Source: Prorocentrum cordatum (taxonomy: Eukaryota; Sar; Dinophyceae; Prorocentrales; Prorocentraceae). Taken from it: a stretch of DNA of 22,500 nt. The stretch lies in the NCBI GenBank assembly GCA_963575745.1, contig CAUYUJ010018621.1, positions 80,001-102,500 on the forward strand, given 5' to 3'. Each line of letters begins with the position of its first letter. Position 1 is the first letter of the stretch. The position numbers and the translations under genes were made by a program. Shown here piece after piece: positions 1 to 9,550 of this stretch. The notes beneath the pieces were generated by a model that saw only the letters and a program-made list of their open reading frames with translations, was not told the DNA's origin and made no database searches.

Positions 1-268
1 TTCTCCTCCTCCTCCTCCTGGACGGACGAAGGAGTTCACTGGACCAAGACGCGCATCCAGGAGACCTGACACTGGCTACGACGGGCGCCCGAGCGACGAG
101 CTTGCCCCATGTTGTCAGCAGCCTTGGAATTTGGGTGGACCATGCTGCACTCCTATCACCGAGTTTCACGCAGGTATCACAATGTCGCCGACGAGGCGCC
201 CTCGATCGACCTCGAGAATACGCGCTCCTGTAAGGCCCCGCTCGTTCGGCACATCAGTCAGGGGAGCC
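1..268. other. Unassigned segment at window edge
   Basis: No recognised gene. The first 20 bases are a TCC microsatellite cut by the window edge. The rest is non-repetitive and open in more than one plus-strand frame, running directly into the microsatellite that follows. A CAG/GTATCA sequence near 171-180 could be a splice donor, so an exon end is conceivable, but nothing recognisable is encoded. Very little can be said. Confidence 0.3.
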
Positions 269-396
269 TCTTCCCCCTGCTCCTCCTCCTCCTCCTCCTC
301 GTCCTCTTCCTGGTCCTCCTCCTGCTCCTCCTCCTCCTCTTCTCCTCCTCCTCCTCCTCCTCCTCCTCCTCCTCCTCCTCCTCCTCCTCCTCCTCC
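269..396. repeat. (TCC)n microsatellite
   Basis: Nearly pure TCC/CTC trinucleotide tract, interrupted a few times by TCG, TGG and TGC in its first half and almost perfect from about 340 to 396. It explains the poly-Ser, poly-Pro and poly-Leu plus-strand readings and the poly-Glu and poly-Arg minus-strand readings here, so none of those is taken as a gene. Confidence 0.95.
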
Positions 397-429
397 CCCA
401 TCGGTCCTCCTCGGTCCTCCTCGGCCCTC

Positions 430-1000
430 GGTCCTTCACGCCGCGTCGTCGCCACCACCGCCGCAGGCCGCCGCCGCCGCCGCCGCCGGCGGCGTCCCCG
501 CCAGCCGCCGCCAGCCCCGCGGCGCGCCCCAGGCAGCCGCCGAGGATGACGCCGAGCGGGTTCTGATGCGCCTCGCACGTCGCGCCGCCGCCGCGACGCC
601 GCCGCCGACGGCGACGCCGACGCCGACGACGCCTGCCTGCGTGCGCGCGGGCCCGGGGGCGCGTCCCCGAGGAGTCTCGACGGAGGGCGGCGGCGGCGCC
701 GTGGCCACAGCAGAAGCGAGGGGCGGCGACACCGTCGGGCTGCTGAAAGAAGGAGCAGAGGCAGACGGCTCTCCTCCTTCTCCTGCTCCTCCTCCTCCTG
801 CTGAGCTTCCTCCTCCTCCGCTTCCTCCTCCTCCTCCGCCTCCTCCTCCTCCTCCTCTTTCTCTTCCTCCTCTTTCTCTTCCTCCTCCTTTTCCTCCTCC
901 TTTTCCTCCTCCTCCTTTTCCTCCTCCTACTCCTCCTCCTACTCCTCATTCTCTTTCTCCACCTCCTCCTCCTCCTCCTCCTCCTCGTCCTCATCCCTCC
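430..1000. repeat. GCC-rich and (TCC)n interrupted microsatellites
   Basis: Two low-complexity blocks. From about 460 to 640 there are imperfect GCC/CGC/GAC trinucleotides. From about 769 to 1000 there are TCC units with TTT and TAC interruptions. All six frames are open or nearly open because the period is three. No conserved motif is visible in any frame, so the long readings across this block are treated as artefacts. Confidence 0.85.
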
Positions 1001-1289
1001 ACCGCCCGCCACATGTCCCAAGCCTGTGGCAGGGTCATCAGCTCGGCGTCGTCGTTGTCGTTGTCGTCATCGTCGTCGTCGTCCTTCTGGGTCGGCGGCA
1101 CCAGCCATAATGTCTTCACAGTAAGAAACGCCTAATGAAGAACGAAGCCTGGGTGCACGAGGAAGACTAGAGGAACAACCACGCGAGGACCCGAGGAACA
1201 GCGCGAGCCCCTTCCGAACCCCCAGGTGCCCGCTTTCTCCTCTGGCTGTAGGGAAGGGGGCAGCTCAGGGGGGGGGGGGGAAGCGTCGA
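1001..1289. other. Unassigned segment with GTC repeat and a G13 run
   Basis: Contains an imperfect GTC/GTT trinucleotide run at about 1040-1083 and an uninterrupted run of 13 G at 1268-1280. No gene is recognised. The G run lies just downstream of the putative transporter exon on the minus strand, where it reads as C13. Homopolymers like this are a likely place for length errors in an assembly. Confidence 0.5.
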
Positions 1290-1484
1290 CCTGTAATCGG
1301 CGATACCTCGCCGACAAGTCGGCGACGGCCCCCCCGATGAGCGACGCGGCACGCTCCTCGGTGGGGTGGGCCAGCGGGCCCCCCGGTCGGCGATGAGGGG
1401 GCGAGACCGGGGGCCTGTGCACCCCCCACCCGAGACCACCCCCCTCTTGAAAGTTGCCCCCGCGGTTACGCGGCAGACGACTGA
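1290..1484 (-). pseudogene. Possible second exon of a Gdt1/TMEM165-like transporter (C-terminal half)
   Basis: On the minus strand this block has coding-like readings that would follow the E-x-G-D-R-S block at 1805-1873. One frame (about 1484-1395) reads KRGVVSGGGCTG, then LIADRG. A second frame (about 1375-1300) reads AHPTEERAASLIGG. In Gdt1 proteins the second EGD motif is followed by a Gly-rich GVxxGxxxGH helix, a GGRxLA turn, a SERTVALIGG-type stretch and a final helix. The order seen matches loosely. The frame changes between the two readings occur in C and G runs, so this is a decayed copy, a sequence with homopolymer errors, or chance. A CAG at 1485-1487 could be the splice acceptor. 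Alternative: non-coding GC-rich DNA. Confidence 0.3.
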
Positions 1485-1544
1485 CACGCTTGTGTAACAT
1501 GGGTGTCGTACAGATCGGATGGCAGCTTTGCGGAAATATCAGAG

Positions 1545-1740
1545 GAGGGCGAGGAGGAGGAGGAGGAGGAGGAGGAGCAGGAGGAGGAGGATGAGGAGGA
1601 TAATGAAGAAGAGGGAGGAGGGGGGAGAGAGTAAGGAGACAACGACGAGGAATGGAAAAGTAGAGCAGCGTATACGCAAAGAAGACTAGGAGAAGGAGGA
1701 GGAGGAGGAGGAGGAAGAGCAGCAGGAGGAATGAGGGAGA
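1545..1740. repeat. (GGA)n microsatellites, probable intron content
   Basis: Two GGA blocks (about 1549-1603 and 1689-1733) with purine-rich sequence between and after them. They lie between the two minus-strand coding-like blocks of the putative Gdt1-like gene. If that gene is real they would sit within its intron. Confidence 0.85.
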
Positions 1741-1804
1741 AGAAAACATAACAAAAAAGGAAAGTGGGGTGAGGGGAGGCAAAAGGCCGGGAGGGAGGGA
1801 GCAG

Positions 1805-1873
1805 CGCCGCAAGCGTGAAGGTGGCGATCTGCGAGCGGTCCCCCCACTCCGCGATGAAGGTCAGCATCCCCGC
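1805..1873 (-). CDS. Possible exon of a Gdt1/TMEM165 (UPF0016) family cation/proton exchanger
   Basis: The minus strand from 1867 reads MLTF, then IAEWGDRSQIATFTLAA. Members of the Gdt1/TMEM165 family, membrane exchangers of Ca2+/Mn2+ for protons in Golgi or plastid membranes, carry two E-x-G-D-[KR]-[ST] motifs. The second is typically FLAEWGDRSQ followed by a small-residue helix, which is what is seen here. A CCACCAG trinucleotide-type acceptor lies immediately upstream (1874-1880 on the plus strand), so the block could be an internal exon beginning at 1873. The downstream boundary is unclear because no GT follows directly; dinoflagellate introns also use GC donors. The first-motif half of the protein was not found upstream, where the sequence becomes microsatellite. 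The motif is short, so a chance match is possible. Confidence 0.42.
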
Positions 1874-2037
1874 CTGGTGGGGACCGCCAGCTCCTCTCGT
1901 GCTCCCACTCCTCCTCATCCTCCTTCTCGACCATCCTCCTCGAACTTTCTCCTCCTCATCCTCCTCCTCGAGCTTCCTTTACTTGTTTCGTTACGCTACG
2001 CGGACTTGGATGAACAGGCATCGTCGTCATCGTGGTT

Positions 2038-3297
<1,260 letters not shown>

Positions 3298-3300
3298 AGC

Positions 3301-3525
3301 ACTCTCTCTCTCTCTCTGAATGGGGTAACCTATCTTGAATTAAAGCGACGCTGACTGAACTGCGGCGTGGATCCCTGGTCCGCTTCGGCATTTAGGAGTA
3401 AAAGTTTTCAGACCACAACCAAACGGGGAGTGTGTCAGAGTGAAAAAGGGGCGACCGAGGCGTGATCGATGATGGTGGCGGCCCGCTTGCGGGCGTTCTA
3501 GCCTGACCGAAGACGCTGCAGCCAC
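3301..3525 (+). repeat. Diverged direct repeat, copy A
   Basis: Begins with a short CT run and shares an ordered series of blocks with 3664-3880 at an offset of about 361 bp: CTCTCTCTGAA, TCTTGAAT, AACTGCGGCGTGG, CGCTTCGGCA and TTTCAGACCACA. The right part diverges. Function unknown. No terminal inverted repeats were recognised. The minus-strand readings of the two copies (ending GIHAAVQSASL and THAAVWTALL) are similar for this reason, not because they are genes. Confidence 0.75.
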
Positions 3526-3663
3526 TCAAATCTCCAAAAAAAGGGGCATCATAGATAGGGCCTGGCACTGGGCCGCGAGAAACTTGAGAGTAAGCAGCTG
3601 CGGAGAGACATGGATGCAACAACGAACCCGAAGACGATCCCGTTCAACCCCGTGCGCGCACGG

Positions 3664-3880
3664 TCTTTCTTTCTCTCTCTGAAGTGGACAATCTTTCTTG
3701 AATGAAAGCAACGCTGTCCAAACTGCGGCGTGGGTCCTCGGGCCGCTTCGGCACCCAGGAGTGCAAGCTTTCAGACCACAGGCCATAGCGCTAGCACTCG
3801 GGCATCCCGAAACGCGAAGAGTTACCCCATCTGGCCCGGCCCGGCTGCCGGCCCGCACGGGCCTGTTCACCGAGTCAAGC
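3664..3880 (+). repeat. Diverged direct repeat, copy B
   Basis: Second copy of the repeat at 3301-3525, again starting in a CT run (TCTTTCTTTCTCTCTCTGAA) and keeping the same order of conserved blocks through TTTCAGACCACA near 3770-3781. Sequence beyond that is GC-rich and not shared. The 140 bp between the copies (3526-3663) show no recognisable feature. Confidence 0.75.
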
Positions 3881-4486
3881 AGACAGTTCAACTTTGGGGG
3901 GTAGGGCTGGGCGATGGCTGTCCACCTCTGTCCTCCAGCCCCCCCCCCGTTAGATGAAAATGCGGGCGGTGGGTGCGAGAGCACTCCGCCCGCTGGCCTA
4001 CACAACGCATGGCAGCAAGCTTCTCCAAGTCTTGGGCTCATGACTTGCCAACAACAATACGGGCCCTCTGTCTCCAGGGGGGTCCCATCAGGCAAACATC
4101 ACAAATCACATCACGTGCAAAAGAAAGGCTTGTGATTTTCTGGGCCTGGGGAGTTAACCACCTGCGACTGGTTAGCGGCTTTTCCCTAGCCCAGGGCACC
4201 GAACAACGGTTGAGACATCGGACAATCTGAAGGATATCCTTCAAAAAAACGTTGCCCTCGACATCTCTCAGCTGTTCACTCTCAGGCAGGTCTGACAGTC
4301 CCCAAGGATAGCTGCTCTCACTGCTCATTATCGTTCTATCTCGCGCAATGGAGAAGCCAGAGCCAGGAAACGCTAGACAACTGGCGATCATCTCACCATC
4401 ATTGAGCATCTTCTTTATTATTCTCACATGGTTGGGCCTGGCTCAGTCGTAGGAGCCCTCAAACTTTCGGCCCCGCTCGACTGCTT
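3881..4486. other. Unassigned segment with an unrecognised minus-strand reading frame
   Basis: A minus-strand frame from 4427 to 4038 is open for 129 codons and has a less GC-rich, less repetitive composition than its surroundings. Its reading includes ITSLSFARDVICDVCL near the C-terminus. I recognise no family, no signal peptide and no clear membrane segment. It lies just downstream (minus strand) of the tyrosine-recombinase remnant and could belong to that element's 3' region, be a fragment of another gene, or be chance. No other feature is visible in this stretch. Confidence 0.2.
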
Positions 4487-4557
4487 TTAAGCCCTCGGTT
4501 TCACAGCTCTGGCCGCGCCACCCGAAACAGAGAACACATCCAAGAAAACACCCTCTT

Positions 4558-5430
4558 TCACGGCGGCGGAGGCCGCGCCGCGGGCCTGGAGCCCAGGACG
4601 CACTCCCCTACGCGTGCCTCGCAATCCCTGAACCAAGCCTGACGGGCCTCGGGAGGCTCGGACATCCGCGCGGCGAGCCTCCCGTGCTCCTCGTAGTGCA
4701 ACAGGATCTTGGTGGAGGCCCAGCGGTTTCTCCTCTGGATTTGCCCCAGCGCCCGCGCCCTTTTGAGCCTCCCCCAGCTCGGCTCCGAGTGCCTCATGTG
4801 ATGCGGCACCGCCTCCGCGCCGATCAGCTTGGACGCCTGCCGCAGGGCCCGCAGCGCGCGCGGGCAGCTCAGCGCCCAGAGAAGCTTTCCGAGGTCCCGT
4901 TTGCGAAGCACCCCGAACACTCCCGTCATGAAGTGCAGGTGGGTCGTATCCCAGAGCAGGCTGTCGTCGCGTGGGCATTCCGCGTTCTTCTGGCGCTGGC
5001 AGCAGCCTCCAGCGGCTCGACGCCCCCGTCGCAGGCGGGACGAGGTCCTCTGGTTGGATCCGCAGGCACTCGCACGGCCCGAGGTAGAAGCCGAAGGCGG
5101 GGGGCACCCACAGAGCGACTTCCAGCTCGTCCAGGTGGATCAGCGCGCCCACCAGGCCCGCCACCACGGGGACCAGTCTCTTCCAGGCTTCTTGGTCCGA
5201 CCTTGGGCCAGTTTCTTCCAGGCTGTCAGCACGCGGCCGCTCCTGGGCAACTCCCCCACCCCGCGCTTCCCGAGCTCGGGGTATATCGCCATCCGCGCCG
5301 CCGCGAGCTTCGCGCAATAACTACTGTGCTCCCCATCGCGGTACCTCGTGTTCACGAGGTGCGAAAGCATCTGGTCGACGCCCTCGCTCGCGTCGGCTGC
5401 CAGGCCCCGTCTCCTCGCGAAGCTCAGGGC
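4558..5430 (-). pseudogene. Tyrosine recombinase domain of the YR retrotransposon, frameshifted
   Basis: Tyrosine recombinases cut and rejoin DNA with an Arg-His-Arg-(His/Trp)-Tyr active site. Frame 1 (5370-5140) reads RYRDGEHSSY and LTAWKKL, typical of the N-terminal helical part. Frame 2 (about 5180-5030) reads FYLGPCECLRI, the first catalytic box, where the usual YLRPGE arginine is Gly. Frame 3 (4929-4558) reads WDTTHLHFMTG just upstream of its first Met, then HHMRHSEPSWGRL, QIQRRNRW and LLHYEEHGRL. Counting from that Met, H43, R46, W70 and Y79 (about 4693-4695) would be the second-box residues and the nucleophile. Three frames are needed, so at least two indels have occurred. The missing first-box Arg would itself abolish activity. 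Family assignment rests on motif order, not on a search. Confidence 0.65.
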
Positions 5431-5989
5431 GATCCTCGCGCGACGCCGGTAATCCTATATCACCTTCAGCGTCGCGCTCTTCCCCATTCAGGTGAGCGAT
5501 GCCCAGCTGGGGGTCCCAGTTGGCGCCCTTCTCGGGTCGCCTCGTCCTCGCAGGGCCGTTGCGGTCCCCTTGCCTGGACTGGCTCTCGATGGCCCCCTCG
5601 GAGTGGCGGTCGTCCGTCGCCCCGCCCCCGTCGCTCTCGTCGAGGTCCTCGGAGTGCCTCGCTGGCCTGCAACGCAGCCGCGGGGTCAGTGAGGCGAGGG
5701 GCGCCGTCTTGGTCAGCGCCCGAAGCTGGGCCCCCGCCGCGGTTGAGGCAGCCCGCCGGCTCGACGGCGCCCCAGCTGCAGCGGTCAGCACGCGCTGTCG
5801 CCCGTGCTCTGTCGGCGCCTCGATGCTGTCCGCCGGCGGCCGCTTGCCCATGCGCCGCCGCGGGCGGCCCCGTCGGTGGAATCGCTCGAGCTCCAGCTTC
5901 AAGCTCGCGCCCAGCGGCTGCAGCGAGCGGGCGGGGCCACTTCCGGGGCCCCTCGAATGCTCGTCGGGAACGCTCCATTCTGAGGGTAT
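5431..5989 (-). other. Linker region of the YR retrotransposon
   Basis: GC-rich stretch between the RNase H and tyrosine recombinase blocks. Several minus-strand frames are open but none shows a conserved motif. The composition (Arg, Ala, Gly and Pro-rich) fits a low-complexity linker such as often precedes the recombinase core. Frame breaks make its exact reading uncertain. Confidence 0.4.
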
Positions 5990-6525
5990 CTATCTGATCG
6001 CCGGTCGAATCTCTCTTGCGAAACAGATCGCACACCGCTTTCTTACATGGCTCAACACTGCAAAGTCTCGTGCCCAAGCCCGCTCGAAAGCAAGCACCAT
6101 GCCAAGATTGTATCCGAGATAAAGCTTGCGCGCGCAAGCCCCAGGCCGGGCGCGCGCCCCCCGATGCAGCATGGCAACTGCCGCACGGGCCTCCAGCAAG
6201 GTGATGTGCTCTGCCGATCCCCAGCGGCCTCGATGCGCGACTCGCCAGTCGCCCCTCCAACAGCCCGCGCGGGATCTCAGGGAAAACGGCGACCTCCTCG
6301 AAGGACTCCTCATGCAAGTCGAAGCCGTCATCCCCAAGACCCCTGAGCTCCGCCATGCAGCTGCAGAGCGTGGCCCCTGGCTGAGGCCGAGATCAAGCGA
6401 TGCCTAGGCCTCTCGGGCGCGCGCCCATGCAAGGCCGCCACGTCGGCCCCCCACCGCGTCGAGCAGCTCCCCCAAACCGTCTCACTGGCGTCGCTGGCGT
6501 CGACCACGCCACTCCAGGGAAGCTG
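5990..6525 (-). pseudogene. RNase H domain of the YR retrotransposon, inactivated
   Basis: RNase H degrades the RNA strand during reverse transcription and uses acidic residues. The first block is read on the minus strand near 6514-6484 as WSGVVDASDASE, matching the beta-1 Asp (codon 6501-6499). Then, in another frame from 6337, come EHITLLEARAAVAM (Glu at 6193-6191) and KLYLGYNLGMVLAF. In related RT/RNase H proteins the last segment reads DN at the position where this copy has YN (Tyr at 6112-6110), so a catalytic Asp is replaced. Downstream ARDFAVLSHVRK fits the following helix. A frame change lies between the first and second blocks. Assignment is by motif spacing. Confidence 0.6.
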
Positions 6526-6591
6526 CTGGGACCGCGTCGGGGAGGGCCCCGGGGGCGTGGCCCGCGCGAACTTGCACGCGGCGTGGAAAAC

Positions 6592-7480
6592 TTAAATGGT
6601 CTGGCGCACGAGGAGACAAACACTGGCACAGTGGACGACAAACACCTCGATCATGTGAGCCGAAACCTTCCGCCGTGCCAGTAGCCGGCGCAAGCCAGCG
6701 TCCGGTCGCCAGTAGCGGGCGGCCGTGGGCCACGCCTCCCTCCGCTCGGCATTCGGCTCGACACCCAGGCCGCCCAATGGACTCGACGCCCTCCAGGCGG
6801 TCGCGCGCGGAGAAGCCGGCCAGCAGGGCAAGCAGGTGCCCGAGAAGCCGGCCGCGCCCTGCTCTGCTGATGGCCCGCGCTCAGCACCCCGAAATCGTCG
6901 ACGTAGACGTCGCGCGCAGCGGACGCGCCGGGCCCCTGCGACGCCAGCCCGCGGCTGTCCGCCGCGGCTGCAGCTCGAGCCCAGGCCCCCGCGTCGCGTG
7001 GCACTCGTTTACGCTCTGAGCCACGATCAGGCCCCAGCTGAAGCCCATCGGGAACGCGGCGCAGCCGGGCCACCGGAGCTCGTCAGCCGAGCCGACGGCG
7101 AGAGCGACTCGCCCCTCCAGCCCAGCCGCCCGCGCCGTCAGCGGCAGCAGTGCGGGATGCCCCGCGAGCTCCTCCCGAATCCGCAAGCGATAGAAGCTGC
7201 CCGCCGCGTCCAACTGGGCCACGCACGCGCTGCAGACCCCCACTTCAACTCGACGCGGCCCAGCCTCTCGGTTGCGCAGAATTGAACGCTAGGAGGAAGC
7301 CGAAATAACCCGTTCACTGGTCTCGCGTCGGCGATCATCCCCAGAGTCCCGCTCTTCTTCTTCGCGAGGAAAATCGAGATGAAGCACTTCGGACTCCGCG
7401 TCCAATGAATCATGCCCTCTGGTCAAGCTGGCGCACGCACCTCCGATGCAGTCGAGACGACGACTCTAGCCGGCGGTCCA
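6592..7480 (-). pseudogene. Reverse transcriptase domain of the YR retrotransposon, frameshifted
   Basis: Pieces of one reverse transcriptase lie in order on the minus strand in three frames. They are FLAKKKSGTLGMIADARPVN (7413 frame), then CVAQLDAAGSFYRLRI (7243 frame, motif A with Asp near 7210), LPLTARAAGLEG and FPMGFSWGLIVAQ (motif B), and finally DVYVDDFGVLS (7073 frame, motif C, DD at 6899-6894). The 6831 frame continues with a thumb-like stretch, RRKVSAHMIEVFVVH. That reading ends at an in-frame TAA (6594-6592), after which VFHAACKFA continues in the same frame, so the stop looks secondary. Catalytic aspartates of motifs A and C are kept although the frames are not. Upstream, a further frame (to 7410) reads FGAVEPCMDRRL, probably the preceding segment of the polyprotein. 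Confidence 0.68.
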
Positions 7481-8029
7481 TGCACGGCTCGACAGCCCCG
7501 AAAGTCTGGTTCAGCTCATCAACCTCCCGGGAACTCCGCCGATGCCGTTCGATAAACACCTCGAGCAAATCGCGGGCGCGCGCCCCGCCGCCCAGGTCCG
7601 CGCACCTCGCGTCGCGGACGCTGTCGGGCAGAAACACCTTGCCCTCCTCGCGCACCGACTCGGCGCGGAGAAGCGCGCGCGGCTTGCTCCTGGGAGTCGT
7701 CGCGATCAGGCGCTGGCCAGCTGCGCGCTGCCCGACGCTCTCGCTCGTGGATCTTCCGACGAACAGGGGCCGCACCGACCAGAGCTCGACGCGTTCCCGC
7801 GTCATCGCCATGGCCTGTCGCCCAATTCAAAGCGCGCAGATTTTCGTTTGCTCTCACGTCCAACGCGCGCCGTCGACCCACCCGCTGGCAGACGCCTCGA
7901 GACAGCCGGCGGGGGGAGAGGCTCGATGCCGAGCGCCGGCGCAGGATAAATCTTCTCGGGGTTGGAGTCCTTCGCAGAGCAGCCCCGCCAGTCTCACATG
8001 CGAACCGAGCCTCCTGGTGGTCCCAGACT
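7481..8029 (-). other. Polyprotein region between gag-like and RT blocks
   Basis: GC-rich and open in several minus-strand frames. The part nearest the RT (7500-7410) reads LNQTFGAVEPCMDRRL, which fits the residues that usually precede the RT fingers. The remainder has no motif I recognise. A protease was looked for and not seen; no D-T-G or D-S-G-type active site stands out. Confidence 0.35.
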
Positions 8030-8750
8030 CGGCCGCTTTCTATACTTTTTTAACCCCTGCGGCATCGGCCCTCTCACCCCTTCCGTCGGACTTGCCTCGG
8101 CACTCTCTGACCTTCTGCCGCTGCTTTTCCACCTCCGTCTGCTCCTTGGCCTTGCGGGCCGCGAAACTCTTCAAATCGGGCGAGACCGCATCCGTCAAGC
8201 TCTTGAGCCCCGAGAAGTACTTGACATTCTCGAGGCTGGGCTTGCTGATCGTTCTCGCACGCGCCCGCGATATCCCGCACCCGCTGGCAGAGGAGCTCCG
8301 CGAAGATCAGCGACCCGAGATTGAGCTGGTCGTAGCTTCCTGCGTACTCCAAAACACCGATGATAGTCGTCATCTCAGTGGACACTCTTCCGTCACCGCT
8401 GTATTCTTGCCCTGCGCCCACTTGTCGAGCCACCCAGACGGCGCCCTGCCCATCCGCCCCGTGCGGGCGCAGAAGTGCACCGGAGTCGGCGGCGTGTCCA
8501 GCGGCCAGCCCGAGAAAGAGCGCCTCGTCATCTCGGCCACCACCTCGAGTCTTGAACCTCTTCCCCTGCGCGTTGAAGTCCACGGCCAGCGTCCGCAGGC
8601 CATGGTCCCCTCCGCCGCCTCCGCCGCCCCAGGACACGCGCTCGGCACCATTGCGGCGGGCGGTCAACGCGTCCAGGCCGCCTGCGGCGCGTGGAGCGCC
8701 GGTGCAAGCCGCCGCCGCCGCCACACTGGCGGGACCCTCGGCACTGGGCG
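8030..8750 (-). pseudogene. Gag-like/N-terminal polyprotein fragment of the YR retrotransposon
   Basis: The minus-strand frame from 8724 reads GLRTLAVDFNAQGKRFK, then MTTIIGVLEYAGSYDQLNL and IFAELLCQRVRDIAGACEN, and near the end CQVLLGAQ. I associate the pattern of a LRTL...FDAQGKR start, a YDQLN helix and an ELLxRRVQ helix with the N-terminal part of retroelement polyproteins in dinoflagellate gene sets. That recollection is not backed by a search here. It lies just upstream of the reverse transcriptase in the same orientation, as expected for a capsid-like region. The middle (GAVWVARQVGAGQ) seems out of frame relative to the rest. Its 5' side is cut by a tandem pair of small repeats at 8765-8985. 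Confidence 0.45.
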
Positions 8751-8764
8751 AGGGGCCAGGAGCC

Positions 8765-8985
8765 CCAAACCATCAGGGGTAACTCGAGTCAGGGCTAACT
8801 CGGGCTCGTTTTTCGGGGCTCCGAACCCGAGCTACCCCGGGCCCGAGCTGCCCCAGTTAGTTCGGGCGCCCAGGGCCACAAATCATCAGGGGTAGCTCGG
8901 GCCAGGGCTAACGCGGGTTCATTCGTTCGGAAATCCAAACCCGAGCTCCCCCGGGCCCGAGTTACCCCAGATAGTTCGGACGCCC
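8765..8985. repeat. Tandem pair of CCCGAG-rich inverted-repeat elements
   Basis: Two copies of a unit of about 113 bp (CATCAGGGGT starts at 8771 and 8884). Each unit has imperfect inverted halves: a left part with GGGGTAACTCG and CTAACTCGGG, and a right part with CCCGAGCTACCCC and CCCGAGCTGCCCC. Single-stranded copies could fold into a hairpin. Related sequence occurs at 9225-9380, 9551-9580 and 9770-9835, partly in the opposite orientation. The pair splits coding-like fragments of the YR retrotransposon. It is best called a small non-autonomous element family; the transposase class is unknown. Confidence 0.7.
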
Positions 8986-8999
8986 AGAGGGGGCGGGCG

Positions 9000-9215
9000 G
9001 CGACCGCCGAGCGCGATCGCGAAAGGCCTTCATCGGCGCCCCGCTCGTGCGTCGCCAAGGCCAGCACCTTCGTCCAGCCGCTGCCGTGGCGGACGAGCGC
9101 CTCGTGAAGGCCGCCCACACCCACCGGCAGCAGGTCACCGTCGTTGAGGGTCACCACCCCGCCGACGCGCTCCCAGCCCACAGACACATCCACGACAATC
9201 CACTCCGTGCCTGCC
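9000..9215 (-). pseudogene. Second gag-like fragment of the YR retrotransposon
   Basis: On the minus strand this block reads TEWIVVDVSVGWERVGGVVTL, split as TEWIVVDVSVGWE and RVGGVVTLNDGDLLPVGVGG, followed by ALVRHGSGWTKVLALA. The pattern WxVV, then GxxVTLxDGDLV resembles the small beta-rich segment that I associate with the same polyprotein family, lying before the LRTL/YDQLN part. The fragment is flanked on both sides by inverted-repeat elements and shares no open frame with its neighbours, so it is an isolated piece of the ancestral gene. Confidence 0.4.
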
Positions 9216-9224
9216 GGCGGTGCA

Positions 9225-9380
9225 GACCTTTGGACGCCCGGGTTACCCGCGGTAACTCGGTCCCGGGGCAACTCGGGTTTGGATCCTGGGAAAAAGGAAT
9301 CCGAATTAGACCTGCCTGGACGCCCGAACTATCCGGGGCAACTCGGGCCCAGAGCGGCTCAGGTTCGGATTCCCGAAAAA
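9225..9380. repeat. CCCGAG-family repeat units, part 1
   Basis: Contains two starts of the unit marked by TGGACGCCCG (9231 and 9328), each followed by GGGGCAACTCGGG (near 9262 and 9338). These are reverse-oriented relatives of the units at 8765-8985. The second unit is broken at 9380 by an inserted inverted-repeat element and appears to resume at 9556 (TTTGGACGCCCG at about 9561). Confidence 0.6.
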
Positions 9381-9550
9381 TGACTACCTACCAGACCACC
9401 CCAACCCAACCCGAAGACCCGAATTTCGGGATGGGGGGGGGTACGGGCTCCACACGTGTCTTCCCAATGTTCCCCGGCCCCCCCCCACACTGAAACTGGC
9501 GGGCAAATCGGGGCCTTAGGGTTGGGTTGGGGTGGTTTGGTAGGCGGTGA
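9381..9550. mobile_element. 170-bp MITE-like element, family M1, copy 1
   Basis: The termini are inverted: the left end starts TGACTACCTACCAGACC, and the reverse complement of the right end starts TCACCGCCTACCAAACC. Inverted similarity continues for about 45 bp through CACCCCAACCCAACCC. It is flanked by AAAAA at 9376-9380 and 9551-9555, a 5-bp candidate target-site duplication. A second copy of similar length lies at 13012-13185 with a different 5-bp flank, which supports the end assignment. No coding capacity. Its transposase family cannot be named from this. Confidence 0.75.

Noticed and set aside
109-1135. Long plus- and minus-strand open frames over the first kilobase
   Set aside because: They are open because the TCC and GCC microsatellites have period three. 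Translations are homopolymeric and no motif is present.
4684-5997. Plus-strand open frame of 437 codons
   Set aside because: It is the antisense of the tyrosine-recombinase and RNase H coding remnant. The conserved motifs lie on the minus strand.
7405-8895. Plus-strand open frame of 496 codons
   Set aside because: Antisense to the gag-like and RT parts, Ser/Pro/Arg-rich, no motif; caused by high GC.
9417-9450. CCCGAATTTCGGG hairpin as a terminator
   Set aside because: It is an internal palindrome of the M1 element, shared with the copy at 13012-13185, and bacterial-type terminators are not expected here.
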